Shown here piece by piece: positions 46,477 to 57,185 of a DNA stretch of 64,000 nt. The first letter of the stretch is position 1; each line of letters starts with the position of its first letter. Source of the DNA: Triticum aestivum (lineage: Eukaryota > Streptophyta > Magnoliopsida > Poales > Poaceae). The notes below the pieces were generated by a model that saw only the letters and a list, made by a program, of their open reading frames with translations, did no database searches and was not told the origin of the DNA. Location: contig NC_057804.1 of assembly GCF_018294505.1 (NCBI RefSeq), positions 255,262,989 to 255,326,988 of the forward strand. Reading direction: 5' to 3'. Both the position numbers and the translations under genes were made by a program.

Positions 46477-46491
46477 TAAGCTTGGGGGAGT
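46477..46491 (+). other. Polypurine tract of the Athila element
   Basis: TAAGCTTGGGGGAGT directly precedes the 3' LTR (TGATACATCC at 46492). It is the plus-strand primer and confirms the plus orientation of the element. Confidence 0.88.
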
Positions 46492-47961
46492 TGATACATC
46501 CATTTTGCATCATGTTTTTCTACTGTTATTTATGTTGTTTTATTGTATAATAATGCTTTTTGGAGTAATTCTAATGCCTTTTCCCTCAGAATATGCAAGG
46601 TATGCACCAATGGGGACAATTCTGATAGTTGGAAATCTGGACCTAAAAAAGCTACATCAAGCTACCTATTCTGCACAACTCCAAATCAGCTAAAACTTCC
46701 CGAGGATTTTTTATGGAATATTTAGTAAATATTGGAGCAAATAAGTACCAGAGGAGGCCCAGGCGCGCCCTGGTGGGTGCTGCCCTCCTCGGCCCACCTC
46801 CGGTGCCCATCTTCTGGTATATAAGTAATTTTGACCTAGAAAAAATCAGATGAGGACATTCGGGATGAAGCGTCGCCACCTCGAGGCGAAACTTGGGCAG
46901 GAGCACTTTTGTCCTCCGGCGGAGCGATTCTGCCAGGGGAACTTCCCTCCTGGAGGGGGAAATTATCGTTATCATCATCCCCAACAACTCTCCCATCTTG
47001 GGAGGGCTATCTTCATCAACATCTTCACATCACCAACTCCTCTCAAACCCTTGTACATCTCTGTGTTCAATCTTTGTATCAAAACTATAGATTGGTGCTT
47101 GTGGGTGACTAGTAGTGTTGATTACATCTTGTAGTTGATTACTATGTGGTTTATTTGGTGGAAGATTATATGTTCAGATCCATTATGCTATTTAATACCC
47201 CTCTAATCTTGAACATGTTTATCATTTGTGAGTAGTTACTTTCGTTCTTTGAGGTCACGGGAGAAATCTTGTTGCAAGTAATCATGTGAACTTGATATGT
47301 GTTTGATATTTTGATGATATGTATGTTGCCATTCTCTTAGTGGTGTCATGTGAACGTCGACTACATGACACTTCACCATATTTGGTCCTAAGGGAATGCA
47401 TTGTGGAGTATTTATTAGATGCTGGGTTACGAGAGTGACAGAAGCTTAAACCCCAGTTTATGCGCTATTCCGTAAGGGACCAATTGGATCCAAAAGTTTA
47501 ATGCTATGATTAGAATTTATTCTTAATACTTTTCTTGTAGTTGCGGATGCTTACGAGCGGGTTAATCATAAATAGAATGTTTTTTCAACTAAGAATAGCA
47601 CCTAAGCGCACCCATATATCAACTTATCAAAGTACCGAACACGAATTAAGCCAACATGATGAAAGTGACTAGACGAAATTCCCATGTACCCTCAAGAACA
47701 CTTTTCTTATCATAAGAAACCATTTTTGCTTGTCCTTTGCCTCAAAAGTATTGGGCTACCTTGCCGCACTTTTTCTACTACTATCGTTACTTGCTCGTTA
47801 CAAATTATCTTGCTATCAAACTATCTGCTACTTACAATTTTAGCACTTGCAGACATTACCTTGCTGAAAATCACTTGTCATTTCCTTCTGCTCCTCGTTG
47901 GGTTCGACAATCTTACTTATCAAAAAGGCTACAATTGACCCCATATACTTGTGGGTCATCA
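46492..47961 (+). repeat. 3' LTR of the complete Athila element
   Basis: It is 1470 bp. Compared with the 5' LTR it lacks 40 bp between two AGGAGG copies (at 25553 and 25593 of the 5' LTR), plus a few bases near 47603. It ends GGGTCATCA and is followed by CTTCC. Confidence 0.95.
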
Positions 47962-47966
47962 CTTCC

Positions 47967-49455
47967 CTGCGGCCGAAACAGGAGCAGGAGACACCGAGGA
48001 AGGACAGCGTCAACAGCACGCCAGCAGCGACGCTCCACATGGTACGGGTGGAGAGATTATTGCATCTGCACCCATCCACTCAGCCGAAGGGCACAGTCTC
48101 AGCAGCGGCGCTCGTTCTAGGGCGAGTCGCAGCTCTCCGACCGCTCCCGCTGCGAGTGTGACTACAAGGCATGCGCCACCCCCGGAGCGAGCTAAGCCAG
48201 CCATTGTGCCCAATGGAGCCGCCGGTCCTGAAGCGCCTCCACCTCGTCACCACGCCATCCAAGTGGCTGACTCCCAACGACGAGAGCATGGCGCGGTCGC
48301 TACCGACACCATCAGGAGCCTGGCGACGTTGCGATCTACATCATCATCACCCATGCTAAGCACCGCCTTGTAGGCCATGGCGCAAGCCTAACTGTTGTTA
48401 AGATTTCCGCCGGTAGTCGATCAGATGGATGAGTGGCGAGCCACCATCCAAAGCCTGATTGGTTTCGTCGAGGCAGGAGGATCACAGCGAGCTAGCCCGC
48501 CATAGCCTCCCCTGGCAACGACAATGGCCCCGCTACTGGCCGTACACAAGGAGCCACCCCCATGGTGCAGTCCCCTCTGTGGCATCCAGCACGGGAGCCA
48601 CGCAACAAAGAATCTGACGACATCTCGATGGCCTCGTCCGACCCTCGAGCGCGTCAAGGCCAATGGTGGGCCCCGGAGGACAAGCAGAGGGAAGGCACAT
48701 GCGTCACCATCGAGCAACGCCGTGACACCCTCCGCCAGTCCGATGGGTGCATTGGCCCCAACCTCGACAAGCGTGCGCTTGGCAGGGCGGTTACCTACTT
48801 TTCGAGATTGGGTGCCCTGCCTTCACCCAAGAGCTATGGCAAGTTCGTTTGTCGTGTTCCTGCACGTTCAAGCCAGAGATACCAGAGAAGTACGATGGGA
48901 GGCTAAACCCGGCAGAGTTCCTGAGCATCTACACCATCGCTGTTCAATTTGTCGGGGGAAGATATGAGAAGGTGTTCGCCAATTACTTCCCTTTGGCACT
49001 CAAGCCAAATGTGAGGTCTTGGCTGATGCACCTGCCGGAGAACTCCATATCAACCTGGGCTGAGCTATGCCACGAGTTCATTGGCGCCTTCACGAGTGGC
49101 CATCAAGAGCGAGGGTGACCCAGCGACTTGCAGCTTTTCCCACAGAAAGAAGGAGAGACTCTGTGCAAGTACATGCAGAGGTTTAGCCGAGTCCACAGAA
49201 ATATTCCAGATATCCACCCGGTAGATATGATAGCTACGTTCCAGTCCAACATGCGCGATTGACGGATACATCCCAAAATGAACGTTCGATTTTCCAAGAC
49301 AGTGAAGGAGCTTTACACTCTAGTGGATAAGTGTGCTCGGGTGGAGGAGGGGAGTCAGCTCGCCGAAGAAGAGGATGGCGTCGATGTCAACTCAGAGGGT
49401 GATGACGAGGCCACCAGTCAGAAGAAGAATAACAAGAAGCGCAATAAAAGGTAGT
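47967..49455 (+). pseudogene. gag of the outer Tat-type element, main part
   Basis: Reading continues from 25292. A low-complexity Ala/Ser/Pro/Arg N-terminal part (to about 48370, ending in TAG) is followed by frame changes, then the gag domain at about 48870-49118: FKPEIPEKYDGRLNPAEFL, ANYFPLALKPNVRSWLMHLP and TWAELCHEFIGAF. A TGA at 49117 is followed, in the same frame, by the second half (FPQKEGETLCKYMQRF, DKCARVEEG). A further TGA lies at about 49260. A basic tail (KKNNKKRNKR) ends at 49455. This is the usual Tat capsid layout in a dead copy. Confidence 0.82.
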
Positions 49456-49780
49456 GATGACCGTCGAGGGATCGGGCACACCTAATACCGGCAAGATGGC
49501 CAAGACTAAGGTACTCGACAAGGAAGTTGGTGCATGCACTGATTGCCTGGAGGCCTCGGCTGCCAAAAAGGTCGGGAAAGGTGATGGCCCGTACTGCAAA
49601 ATCCACCAGACCAAGGGCCACGATCTCCAGGAGTGTCATCCGGTTGAGCAGCTCGCCAAGAACTAGAGGGTTGAATATGAGAAGCATGATAAGGAAAGAG
49701 GTCAGAATGGCGTTGGCGGGAAGGGCCGGGGCGGCGAAGCAGGCCACCCCGGCAAGGCTCCTTGAAACCAAGGGAAACCC
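49456..49780 (+). pseudogene. Zinc-knuckle region of outer Tat gag
   Basis: In the frame open at 49454-49666 the motif CKIHQTKGHDLQEC (C-x2-H-x4-H-x4-C) lies near 49592-49635. It is the Tat version of the gag zinc knuckle that binds the packaged RNA. The inner Tat element has the same spacing (CAYHNIYTHNTNEC). A TAG at 49664 separates it from the protease. Confidence 0.75.
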
Positions 49781-50734
49781 GTGAGGGGTAATGAGAAGGA
49801 GGACTGCAATAATGAGAGTGATGGAGGATATGAAGAGGAAACCAGCGAGCAGGAATTCCAGAAAGCCACTAACGCCCTATGCATTGACGTAGGTGCATCT
49901 CTACACTCCTCTCACCGCCAACTTAAACAGTGGGCACTTGAAGTCAATGCCGTGGAGCCATGGGTAGATTCTTGGAGGCCGCTCAAGTGGCCCCGCACGC
50001 CCATCATCTTCGACGAAGAGGACCACCCTGACCGCACTACTAAGGTAGGGTGCGTGCCGTTGTTGGTCTCACCAACAATTCGCAACCTCAAGGTGACAAA
50101 GATGTTGGTTGATGGCGGGGACAGGTTGAATTTGATTTCTCCGAAGGTCATCAGCAAACTTCAGATAGAAGAAGAAGATCTTGGGGTTACTGGCATGTTT
50201 CAAGGAGTCAACCCTAGCAGGAGTTGTCCTAAATGGAAGATCACGTTGCCAGTGACATTCGGGGAAGAGTTGAATTACCAGACTGACAAGATTGTGTTTG
50301 ATGTGGTCGACCTCCCCCTGCTGTACAATGGAATCCTTGGTCGCCCAACCCTGGCAAATTTCATGGCGGCATCCCACTATGCCTACAACACTTTGAAGAT
50401 GCCAGGGCCGGTAGGCGTCATTTCCATTCCATTAGACAAGAAGGACACAATCATTTGCGTGGACAAGATGTACCAGGACGCAATTGCGGCAGAGGCGGCG
50501 GAAGCCACTATTATCACCAAGGAAAGCAAGAAAAAGAAGAAAGCTAGCAAGGGCTCCTATGAGGAATCTGGGAAGCGTGCCTCTTCAGAGTGCGCTGCGC
50601 CTGTTGATGACTTTCCGGAGAATTCCAATAGCAAGAAATCCAAAGCTGATGCGCCTGCTGTGAAGAGGGTCCCGATAGGGCTGGTTGGAGCTGATGGTAC
50701 CTTTACTATCAGTGCCACCCTTGATGACAAATAG
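49781..50734 (+). pseudogene. Aspartic protease region of the outer Tat-type element
   Basis: This 317-codon frame holds an acidic start, FDEEDHPDRTTKVGCVPLLV, the protease active site and a long Lys-rich linker. The active site normally reads DGGSS or DGGAG and here is D-G-G-D-R (from 50111): the catalytic Asp is kept and the following residues changed. ILGRPTLANFMA is the conserved end of the protease. The TAG at 50732-50734 falls in ATLDDK and the reading goes on as RT, so it is a premature stop. Confidence 0.87.
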
Positions 50735-51356
50735 GAAAGTGCGCTCGTTGCCTTCCTGTGGGCGAATGTCGATGCGTTTGCATGGAAACCATCTAACATC
50801 CCTGGTGTTCCTAGGGAGGTAATCAAGCACCACCTTGTTGTCTTCCCACATGCCAGACACATCAAGCAGAAGGTCCAAAAGCAAGCTTTGGAACGTCAAT
50901 AGTTCATTGCCGAGGAAATTAAGAAACTTCAGGCAGCTGGTCTGGTCAGAGGAGTACTGCATCCAACGTGGTTACCAAATGCAGTGGTAGTGCGCAAGGC
51001 TAATGGGAAATGGAGGTTGTGCATAGATTTCACTGATCTGAACAAGGCCTGCCTGAAGGACCCCCATTTCCCTTGTCGCGCATCGATCCGATTGTGGATT
51101 CCACCTCCAGGTGCGACCTGCTTTCTTTTCTGGATGCCTACTCTAGGTACCATCAGATCTTTATGTCCAGGGAAGACGAAGAGAAGACATCATTCATAAC
51201 TCCATGTGGCACTTACTGCTTCATACGTATGCCCTTCGCATTGAAGAGCGCCGGATCCACCTTCGCAAGGGCAGTCCAGATTGGTTTTGAGTCACAGCTG
51301 CACAGAAATGTTGAAGCTTATATGGATGATATTGTGGTCAAGACCAAGGACAGATC
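50735..51356 (+). pseudogene. Reverse transcriptase of the outer Tat-type element, first part
   Basis: The RT blocks are WKPSNIPGVPREVIKHHL, a stop at about 50900, FIAEEIKKLQAAGLVR, RKANGKWRLCIDFTDLNKA, a frameshift near 51065, SRIDPIVDST, SFLDAYSRYHQI, EEKTSFITPCGTYCF, RMPFALKSAGSTF and the catalytic Y-M-D-D (51319-51330), which is intact. The gene is cut at 51356 by the inner Tat-type element and resumes at 60664. Confidence 0.9.
51352..51356. repeat. Target site duplication of the inner Tat-type element (AGATC)
   Basis: AGATC at 51352-51356 is repeated at 60659-60663. Removing 51357-60663 joins the two halves of the outer Tat RT in frame (KTKDRS). Confidence 0.93.
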
Positions 51357-52256
51357 TGTCGGATATTGGGTTCCGGCAAACCCTTAAGGTTCGAACTCTG
51401 GGGTGCGCACGAAGATCTTCTCCGTACCGATCCACGTCCCAAAACCTCACTGTGAATCTAAGCTACACGATGAACAACACAAGGGACACAAGGTTTATAC
51501 TGGTTCGGGCCACCGTTGTGGTGTAATACCCTAATCCAGTGTGTGGTGTGGTGGATTGCCTCTGGGGCTGGTGATGAACAGTACAGAGGAAGAACAGCCC
51601 TGCGAGGGGTGTTCTTGAGCTGGTGTGGTGTTCTACTTGGGAAGGATTCGATCAGCTCTGGATCCGATCTCGATCCCCTCTCTACGGTGGTGGATATCTC
51701 TATTTATAGGGCCCTGGTCCTCTTCCCAAATATTGAGCGGGAAGGGAGCCAACAACGGCCATTTTGAAGGGGGACAGCTAGTACAAGTTATCCTGACTAA
51801 AGTTGGTCTTCGACTGCCAAAGGCACTGGAGATGACGCCGTCTTGGGCTCCACGGTGACCTCCGTCCTGCCGCCCTGCTGGTCTTGGTCTCCTTGCACCG
51901 ATATGGTAACCTTTGCTTGATGCCTCGGCACTCCGCGCCTGCTCTTGCTCCCTTTGCACCAAAGAGGAAATGAGGACACTGCACCGGCTGGCGCCTGCCT
52001 GGTCTCGATCGTCATGGCTTGCATCACGAGCACCTCACGAGGTACTCCTTGCCTTGATCTCTCTGCCTCCTCGCGAGCCTGCCTGGTGAGGCCGCCCTTG
52101 AGGAAGCCTTGCATCGTCCACCCCGCGAGGCTTGGACCCTCACGAGGGTCTTGAGCTTGGGTTGATGAAGACAGGCCGTACTGGACCACTTCTTTGAGCC
52201 ACGCCGCAGGCCGCAGGCAGGCAAGTCTGGGGACCCCCGTTCCCAGAACACCGACA
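51357..52256 (-). repeat. 3' LTR of the inner Tat-type element
   Basis: The tips are TGTCGGATATTGGG and GAACACCGACA on the plus strand. It is the 3' LTR because the polypurine tract lies directly to its right on the minus strand. TCTATTTATAGGG at about 51700 is on the plus strand, conserved in both LTRs. Confidence 0.94.
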
Positions 52257-52275
52257 GTAGCCCCCGGGCCCAAGG
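52257..52275 (-). other. Polypurine tract of the inner Tat-type element
   Basis: The minus strand reads CCTTGGGCCCGGGGGCTAC right before TGTCGG. A G-rich tract of this form is typical of Tat-type elements. It proves the minus orientation. Confidence 0.8.
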
Positions 52276-52555
52276 TGCGCTCGGACTTGGCTTAGCAGCA
52301 AAGCCAAAGGGCAAGTGCGGAGCGCCGCGGGCCCCAACAGCCTGCGTCCTTGGTCGCCGCGTGGCGATTGATTGGACGTGGGCGTCTTCGCTTCCCCATG
52401 CTGCCTCAACAACTGCCTGACTGACAAAAGGCTGGCCTGGGTTAGGCTTACCTTCATTGCTCTCATTCGCCTTGCTTCAGATCCCCTTTTCTTGCTCTTG
52501 CTCTCTTGCTTCCGAAATCTCCAGATCTGCCTCATTCTTCCTCCTCCAGCGAGCG

Positions 52556-55221
52556 ATGGCGCCCCGCAAGGCTGCGGCCGAGGCTCCACTGGCTTGGTAC
52601 TCCCGGCCCTGGATCCCCCAAACATGATGGAGAAGAATCTCGCCTCTACGCGCCTGATGACGGCGGCACAAGGCAACGAGATGGGGGAGACTGTGCTCCG
52701 ATCCGGCTCCGCCACGCTGGAGGCTAAAGGGAGCACCTTTTACCCCTTCTTCATGAGCACCGTCATCGTCGGCCTGGTGCCTCCCTTCTCCGAGTTCTTC
52801 TACGCCGTCCTCCACCATTACAGGTTACAGGCCCTTCATCTCCATCCCAACTCCGTTCCTCTTCTGTCGATTTTTACCTACTATTGCGAGGCGCACGTCG
52901 GGCTGATGCCTTCCGTGGCCTTGCTGCGCCACTTCTTCTCCCTCTGGGTCACTGGCAGCCATACCTTGGCGTGCACTGGCTTTGTCACGTACTCCAAAGC
53001 CAACGTGATCTCGAAGGCCGGGAAGAGGTTTGATGGCTTTTGGAGTAAGTGGATCATGATGGACGCCAGATGCACCCACTCTCGGTTGGTGCTGCCCACG
53101 GAGCAGCCCCAGGCTGATGAGGCGTGGTCTCGCGCAAAGCTTGATGACCGATGGGCGAAGCTGGTGCTGGAGAAGATGAACGCCGACCTGAGGCTGGGCA
53201 ACATGAAGGCGGCGAAGCTGACAGGGGCCACGCTCCTGAGGGAGTTCCTAGCGCAGTGGGTGGCTCCACTTCAGGCGCACTCGCGCCCGTTGTGGAGGCT
53301 TGGAGATGCGGATGACGATCTCCGCCTAAACTCGGAGGCCCTGGCTGATGAGGATCTGACCGCAGCTCTCCACTTCCTGGTTGGAGAGGACGTGGAAGGA
53401 CTGGAGGGCTCTCCTGTCTGCTTGTTTCTTTACGAAGAGCGGCAGCAAGTGGCGGAAGCCATGCCGACCTTCAATGGGAGCGGCCTGGTGCCGGAGGTGC
53501 CTCCTGAGGGCCAGGAGGCGGCGGCGCCGGTGGAATTGTCTTTCGATGATTCCCATAGAGGAGAGGAGGAAGACGAGGAAGAAGAGGAGTGCGACTCAGA
53601 GGCGACCACTGAGGGGACGGGGGAGACTTTCCCCCGGCACAGGGCCGACATCCTCCGCACCCTGCCGGACAACGACGAGACCGACAGCAGGCGATGGGGA
53701 GAGGACCCGCCCGTGATCCTGAGGAAGGACAGGTCGGGGCTGATCTCCCGAGGGGCTACTCCGGCCCCGACACTGCTCAAAGCTAGATCCAGCCCCTCTG
53801 GTGCACCCTCCTTTGCCTCTGGACCTCCCGAGGCTGCGCCCCGCAAGAGGCTCACGGGCTTTAAGCTCGGCAGGAGACCGCCGGAACACGCTGCGATTGA
53901 CCAGTAAGTACTTAAACTCCGCTTTGCGCTTGTTTTTGCTGTCAGGGCTTGATGTCCTCCATCACTTGGGTAGGCTGCCGCCTGCGGCGAAGAGGCTGAA
54001 GGGGGACATGGTGGCTCCTCTTGGGGCAAGCTCACCCGTTCTGGCCGCGCCTTCGTCTATGGGAAGGAGAGGAAGTGGATCTCGCACCTCCCCTGCCCGG
54101 TCATCCTCGCGAGGCCAGGAGGAGCGCCCTAGCGGGGTGCCAGCCCCCGTGGCCCCGCTGGCTCTGGAGCCGCCGACACTTGGTGCGGTTGCCGAGGTTG
54201 CCAAGACTTAGGAGCTTCCAATCTCCCAAGACGTGATCACGCTGCCGTCTCCTCTTCCTGCTCCACTGGTTCCTGACTCCTCTGCCTCCTCCGCCATCTT
54301 GGACCGTGCCGCTGCTGAGCTAGGCCGGCCGCGAGAAGACCACTAGGGTGCCAACCCCCGCCTGATGGCCGGGCGCCTGGGGCTGATCTCTGGTTGGGTT
54401 CATTCCGAGACCTCCGTCCGAGCGGCGCTGAGACAGGCTGCATCAGCTTCCGAGGAGGAAAAGCAAGCGGCCACCCAGGCCGCGACTGCTCGTGACGCAG
54501 CGCTGAAGGATGCCTCGATCGCCCAGGACCACTGCAAGGCGCTGGAGGACGAGCTGCGGGACCTGCGCGATGAGCTCGCCAAGGAGGCTCGCAACCGCAA
54601 GGCAAGGGAGGAAGAGATGAGGCTCGGGAGGCCGCCATCGGTGACCGCGATGCCGAGCTGACCGCTGATCGCAGCCGACTGAAGACTCTGGAGCAGAAGC
54701 TGAAGGCAGAGAGGGCCGAGTTGGACGCCAAGGAGAAGGTCTTGGCCGAGGATCGCGTGGCCTTCGTGGATCTTGAGAAGAGATCTCGCAAGGCGCTGAA
54801 GTTGCTTTACGATGATGGTCTGGAGAAGCTGCTGGCCGGAGCCAAGGATGGCCCTGCCAAGCTGCTTCCCTTCTTGGTCGAAGCGCTTGAGGAGGTCGTG
54901 ACCGGCATCGGTCCCATGGCCGAGGTTGAAGCTCGCGTCCTTTCTTCTGTGGCGCTGACTCGGGTCCTCAGCCACGTCTACCTTCGCGACCCCGGCGCTA
55001 ACTTTGACGATCTGCTGGAGCCTGTGGACGCCGAGCGCTACGTCACTGCTACTGAAGTCGTAAAGGGCCGAGCGGAAGCCCTGCTGGCAAAGTTCCGTGC
55101 CTTCGCCACTATGCCCAAGGCAGGTACTACTGGTTCCGCGGCCTCGGGAGGTGAAGCTGACAAGCGCAACTCCGCCACGGAGGCGGGGCTCCTGGCGAAT
55201 GACGGCGCTGCTCAAGGGTGA
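52556..55221 (+). pseudogene. Antisense ORF of the inner Tat element (gypsy-type transposon domain, coiled coil), with an intron
   Basis: This runs opposite to gag-pol, between it and the 3' LTR. ATG 52556 opens MAPRKAAAEAPLAWYS; a frameshift near 52610-52650 leads to the long frame. At about 52730-53010 (KGSTFYPFFMSTVIVGLVPP, YYCEAHVGLMPSVALLRHFF) it matches the plant domain called putative gypsy type transposon (PF04195, from memory). An acidic stretch (EEEDEEEEE) follows. A 70-nt intron is likely at 53904-53973 (GTAAGT donor, TTGGGTAG acceptor) and restores the frame into LPPAAKRLK. Exon 2 has TAGs at 54209 and 54344, a coiled coil (about 54425-54780), a frameshift near 54620 and a helical tail ending at 55221. 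The function is unknown. Antisense extra ORFs are known in Tat elements. Confidence 0.75.
53904..53973 (+). other. Predicted 70-nt intron in the antisense ORF
   Basis: Exon 1 ends GACCA and the intron starts GTAAGTACTT; it ends CTTGGGTAG before GCTGCCGCC. Splicing moves the reading by one base and joins two open frames. Reading straight through gives a stop at 53905-53907, right at the donor. A nearer acceptor (TGCTGTCAG, 53945) would give an immediate stop after joining. Confidence 0.6.
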
Positions 55222-56650
55222 TCTCCTTGCGGCTTCTTTCCTGTTTCAACTCCCGCAACATGCACCGTGCCTCGTGGAGGCATTTAAACTTGTGTTTGGT
55301 ATCGCGAGGACAATTTATGGTTTGTAATATTTGCTTCTGAATTTGCGAGATTTTGTGGTTTCCTTCCTATTTGCTTTGTGTTCTACGTTGGCAGGGCCCG
55401 ACCGGATCACCAGGATGGGACCAAGGAGGGAGGGGCTACGTGACAAGTTAGGCTCCTGAGGCCTGATGCTCAGGATTCCCCCTTGATGTGCAAACAACAA
55501 ATAGGGAGGGGTGTAGGAGTAGATCTGTAGTTCTGCGTCGGCAGGGCCCGGCCCCGCGCATACCTCAACCGCTGTTAGCCTTGCGGAACTAAGGAGTGAG
55601 GGGCTACGTGACCTGTTAGGCTGCCGAGTCGCGATGCTCAGGAGTCCCCCTTGACGCTCAAATGGTCTTCATACCTTTGCTCTGCTTGGGGAGGGACCAG
55701 GTCCGAGGGACCTAGCTGGGTGGCGTGCGCTCGGGCGTGACCCGGGCACATCCCCCATGTCCACCCCCCTCGCGTGGCGCTCCCGAGGGGAGGTGTTGCG
55801 ATGAGGCCAGACACTGAGCTCTGGGCTCCCTGAGGTTGATACAGCCGTGGGCTGCCCTCAGTTGTTTATCACCAGCGCGGAGCATAGCGCTTTCGTATGT
55901 GTATGGGCATAGCCGCTCCTCAGCAGTCTCGTCAGCCAGCGCGGAGCATGGTGCTTCCACTGGTACATGGGAGGGGGGGCCCTCAGGGAGGAGCCCCGTG
56001 GCGTGTACAGCCCCGCCCTGACACGTGGCTGGCACGGTAGGGCTAGACAAGGTGTATCTGGGCACTCGTGAGCCAGCGCGGGACTCACGAGGCCCTACCT
56101 CAAGGCGGGTTGCGCGTGATCTTGAGCCTTGGGCGGCTGCGTGTTCCTGTAGGGTGGTTAGATATGAATGCTCTATGTCCTTAGGTCCCGGCCTTCGATC
56201 GAGCTCAACCGCCGCTGGTATGCCAGGTCGCGATGCTGTGGACAAGGCCAGGGGTTGAGGGCTGGAGAGCCAGGCGCCCCCTTTTAACGTGCAAGCGATT
56301 TGCATGAGGGAGAAAAAGGGGCCGCGGTAGGCTGGAGATGATAATCATAGGCAGGTTAAGCATGAAAGGCAAATTGGCTTAGATAACTGCAGGAAGCATA
56401 CATGCCACTGGGTCAGGCCCGAGCGGCTTGGGGATGATGCAGATCGAGGGGCTCCCCCAGCAATGTAAACTGAAGAAATAAGCAAAAGGGATACATGCCG
56501 TAGGGACAGACGCACGCGACCTGGGAATAATGCAGCCCTGAGGGTGCTCCCAGCTGAAATGAACTCGAAAGATGTCACCTGATACCATTGTAGAGCGGGT
56601 GTTGAAGTAGCTGACGGTGCGCGGTGAAGAGGCCGATCCTTACGAGCCAC
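55222..56650. other. Non-coding spacer in the inner Tat-type element
   Basis: This GC-rich region with no supported gene lies between the end of the antisense ORF and the RT remnant. It includes diverged repeats of a block with GGCAGGGCCCG and GAGGGGCTACGTGAC (at about 55393-55447 and 55540-55613). Open frames here (for example 55712-56305 minus) are compositional. Confidence 0.55.
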
Positions 56651-57179
56651 CGGAGACCTGAGCCTCGGGAGGCTCTGGAGGTCCGGGCGGCTCCTCGAGG
56701 ACCATCTCCATCTCCGCCAGGACCGCGTGGTGTCTGGCCTCCTGATCTGCCGGAATGCTCCGTAGAAAACCCTAGTGAGCAGCAGTGGCGTTCGGCAGGC
56801 CGAAAGGCATGCGAACGTAGCTGTGCAGCGGACCCTCGCAGCGTCCCATGCGCGAGGGCCAGAAGCGCTCCTGAGACGCGACTCGGCTGAGCCCTGGGTA
56901 GTCGATGCAGACACGCAGCCCGCCATCCTCGTCTAGATGGGGAGCTATGCCAGGTAGGCGGAGATCACTGCGTATGACTCTTGATTCTTGAAGCTCCTGA
57001 GTGGCCTTGGTGATGAACTCCTGAGGGTTGGGCCCTCCTTGCCCCATGCCTTCCTGAGGGAAACGTGCCACAAAGCATGCCTCCAAGTGGTGCCCGAGCG
57101 CCTCCCTCATGATCTTGGCAAAGTCTGAGGCCCTCCAGGAGAGAGCCCCTGAGCCTTGCCCGAGGAGGGCGCCGGGCAC
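56651..57179 (-). pseudogene. Collapsed reverse transcriptase remnant of the inner Tat-type element
   Basis: On the minus strand the frame shows DEDGGLRVCIDYPGLSRV followed only about 25 residues later by VRMPFGLPNATAAH. In a normal RT the two blocks are about 65 residues apart, and F-x-D-A-Y lies between. The reading then leaves RT: no Y-M-D-D, RNase H or integrase follows. RT has therefore suffered at least two internal deletions. The part before (DFAKIMREALGHHLE) may be the spacer before RT. Confidence 0.75.
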
Positions 57180-57185
57180 GCCTTC

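Larger units (their letters stand above)
25293..47961 (+). mobile_element. Complete Athila-type Gypsy element, carrying nested LARD-C
   Basis: Its LTRs are 25293-26809 (1517 bp) and 46492-47961 (1470 bp), with TSD CTTCC. Between them lie a primer site (26821), gag, protease, RT, RNase H, integrase, a further ORF (44410-44934) and a polypurine tract (46484-46490). LARD-C (31439-43883) sits in the integrase tail. Without it the element is about 10.2 kb. LTR divergence in the first 230 bases is roughly 8 %, so it is older than LARD-C and the inner Tat element. It is dead: stops, frameshifts, and lost RT and integrase catalytic residues. Confidence 0.95.

Noticed and set aside
53904..53945. Shorter intron (42 nt) in the antisense ORF using TGCTGTCAG as acceptor
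   Set aside because: The acceptor looks good, but 42 nt is below the usual plant minimum and joining creates an immediate TGA. The 70-nt alternative keeps the frame open.
55712..56305. Open frame of 197 codons on the minus strand in the inner Tat element
   Set aside because: No similarity to gag or pol is visible and it lies in a GC-rich spacer. Opposing frames of similar kind exist on the plus strand.
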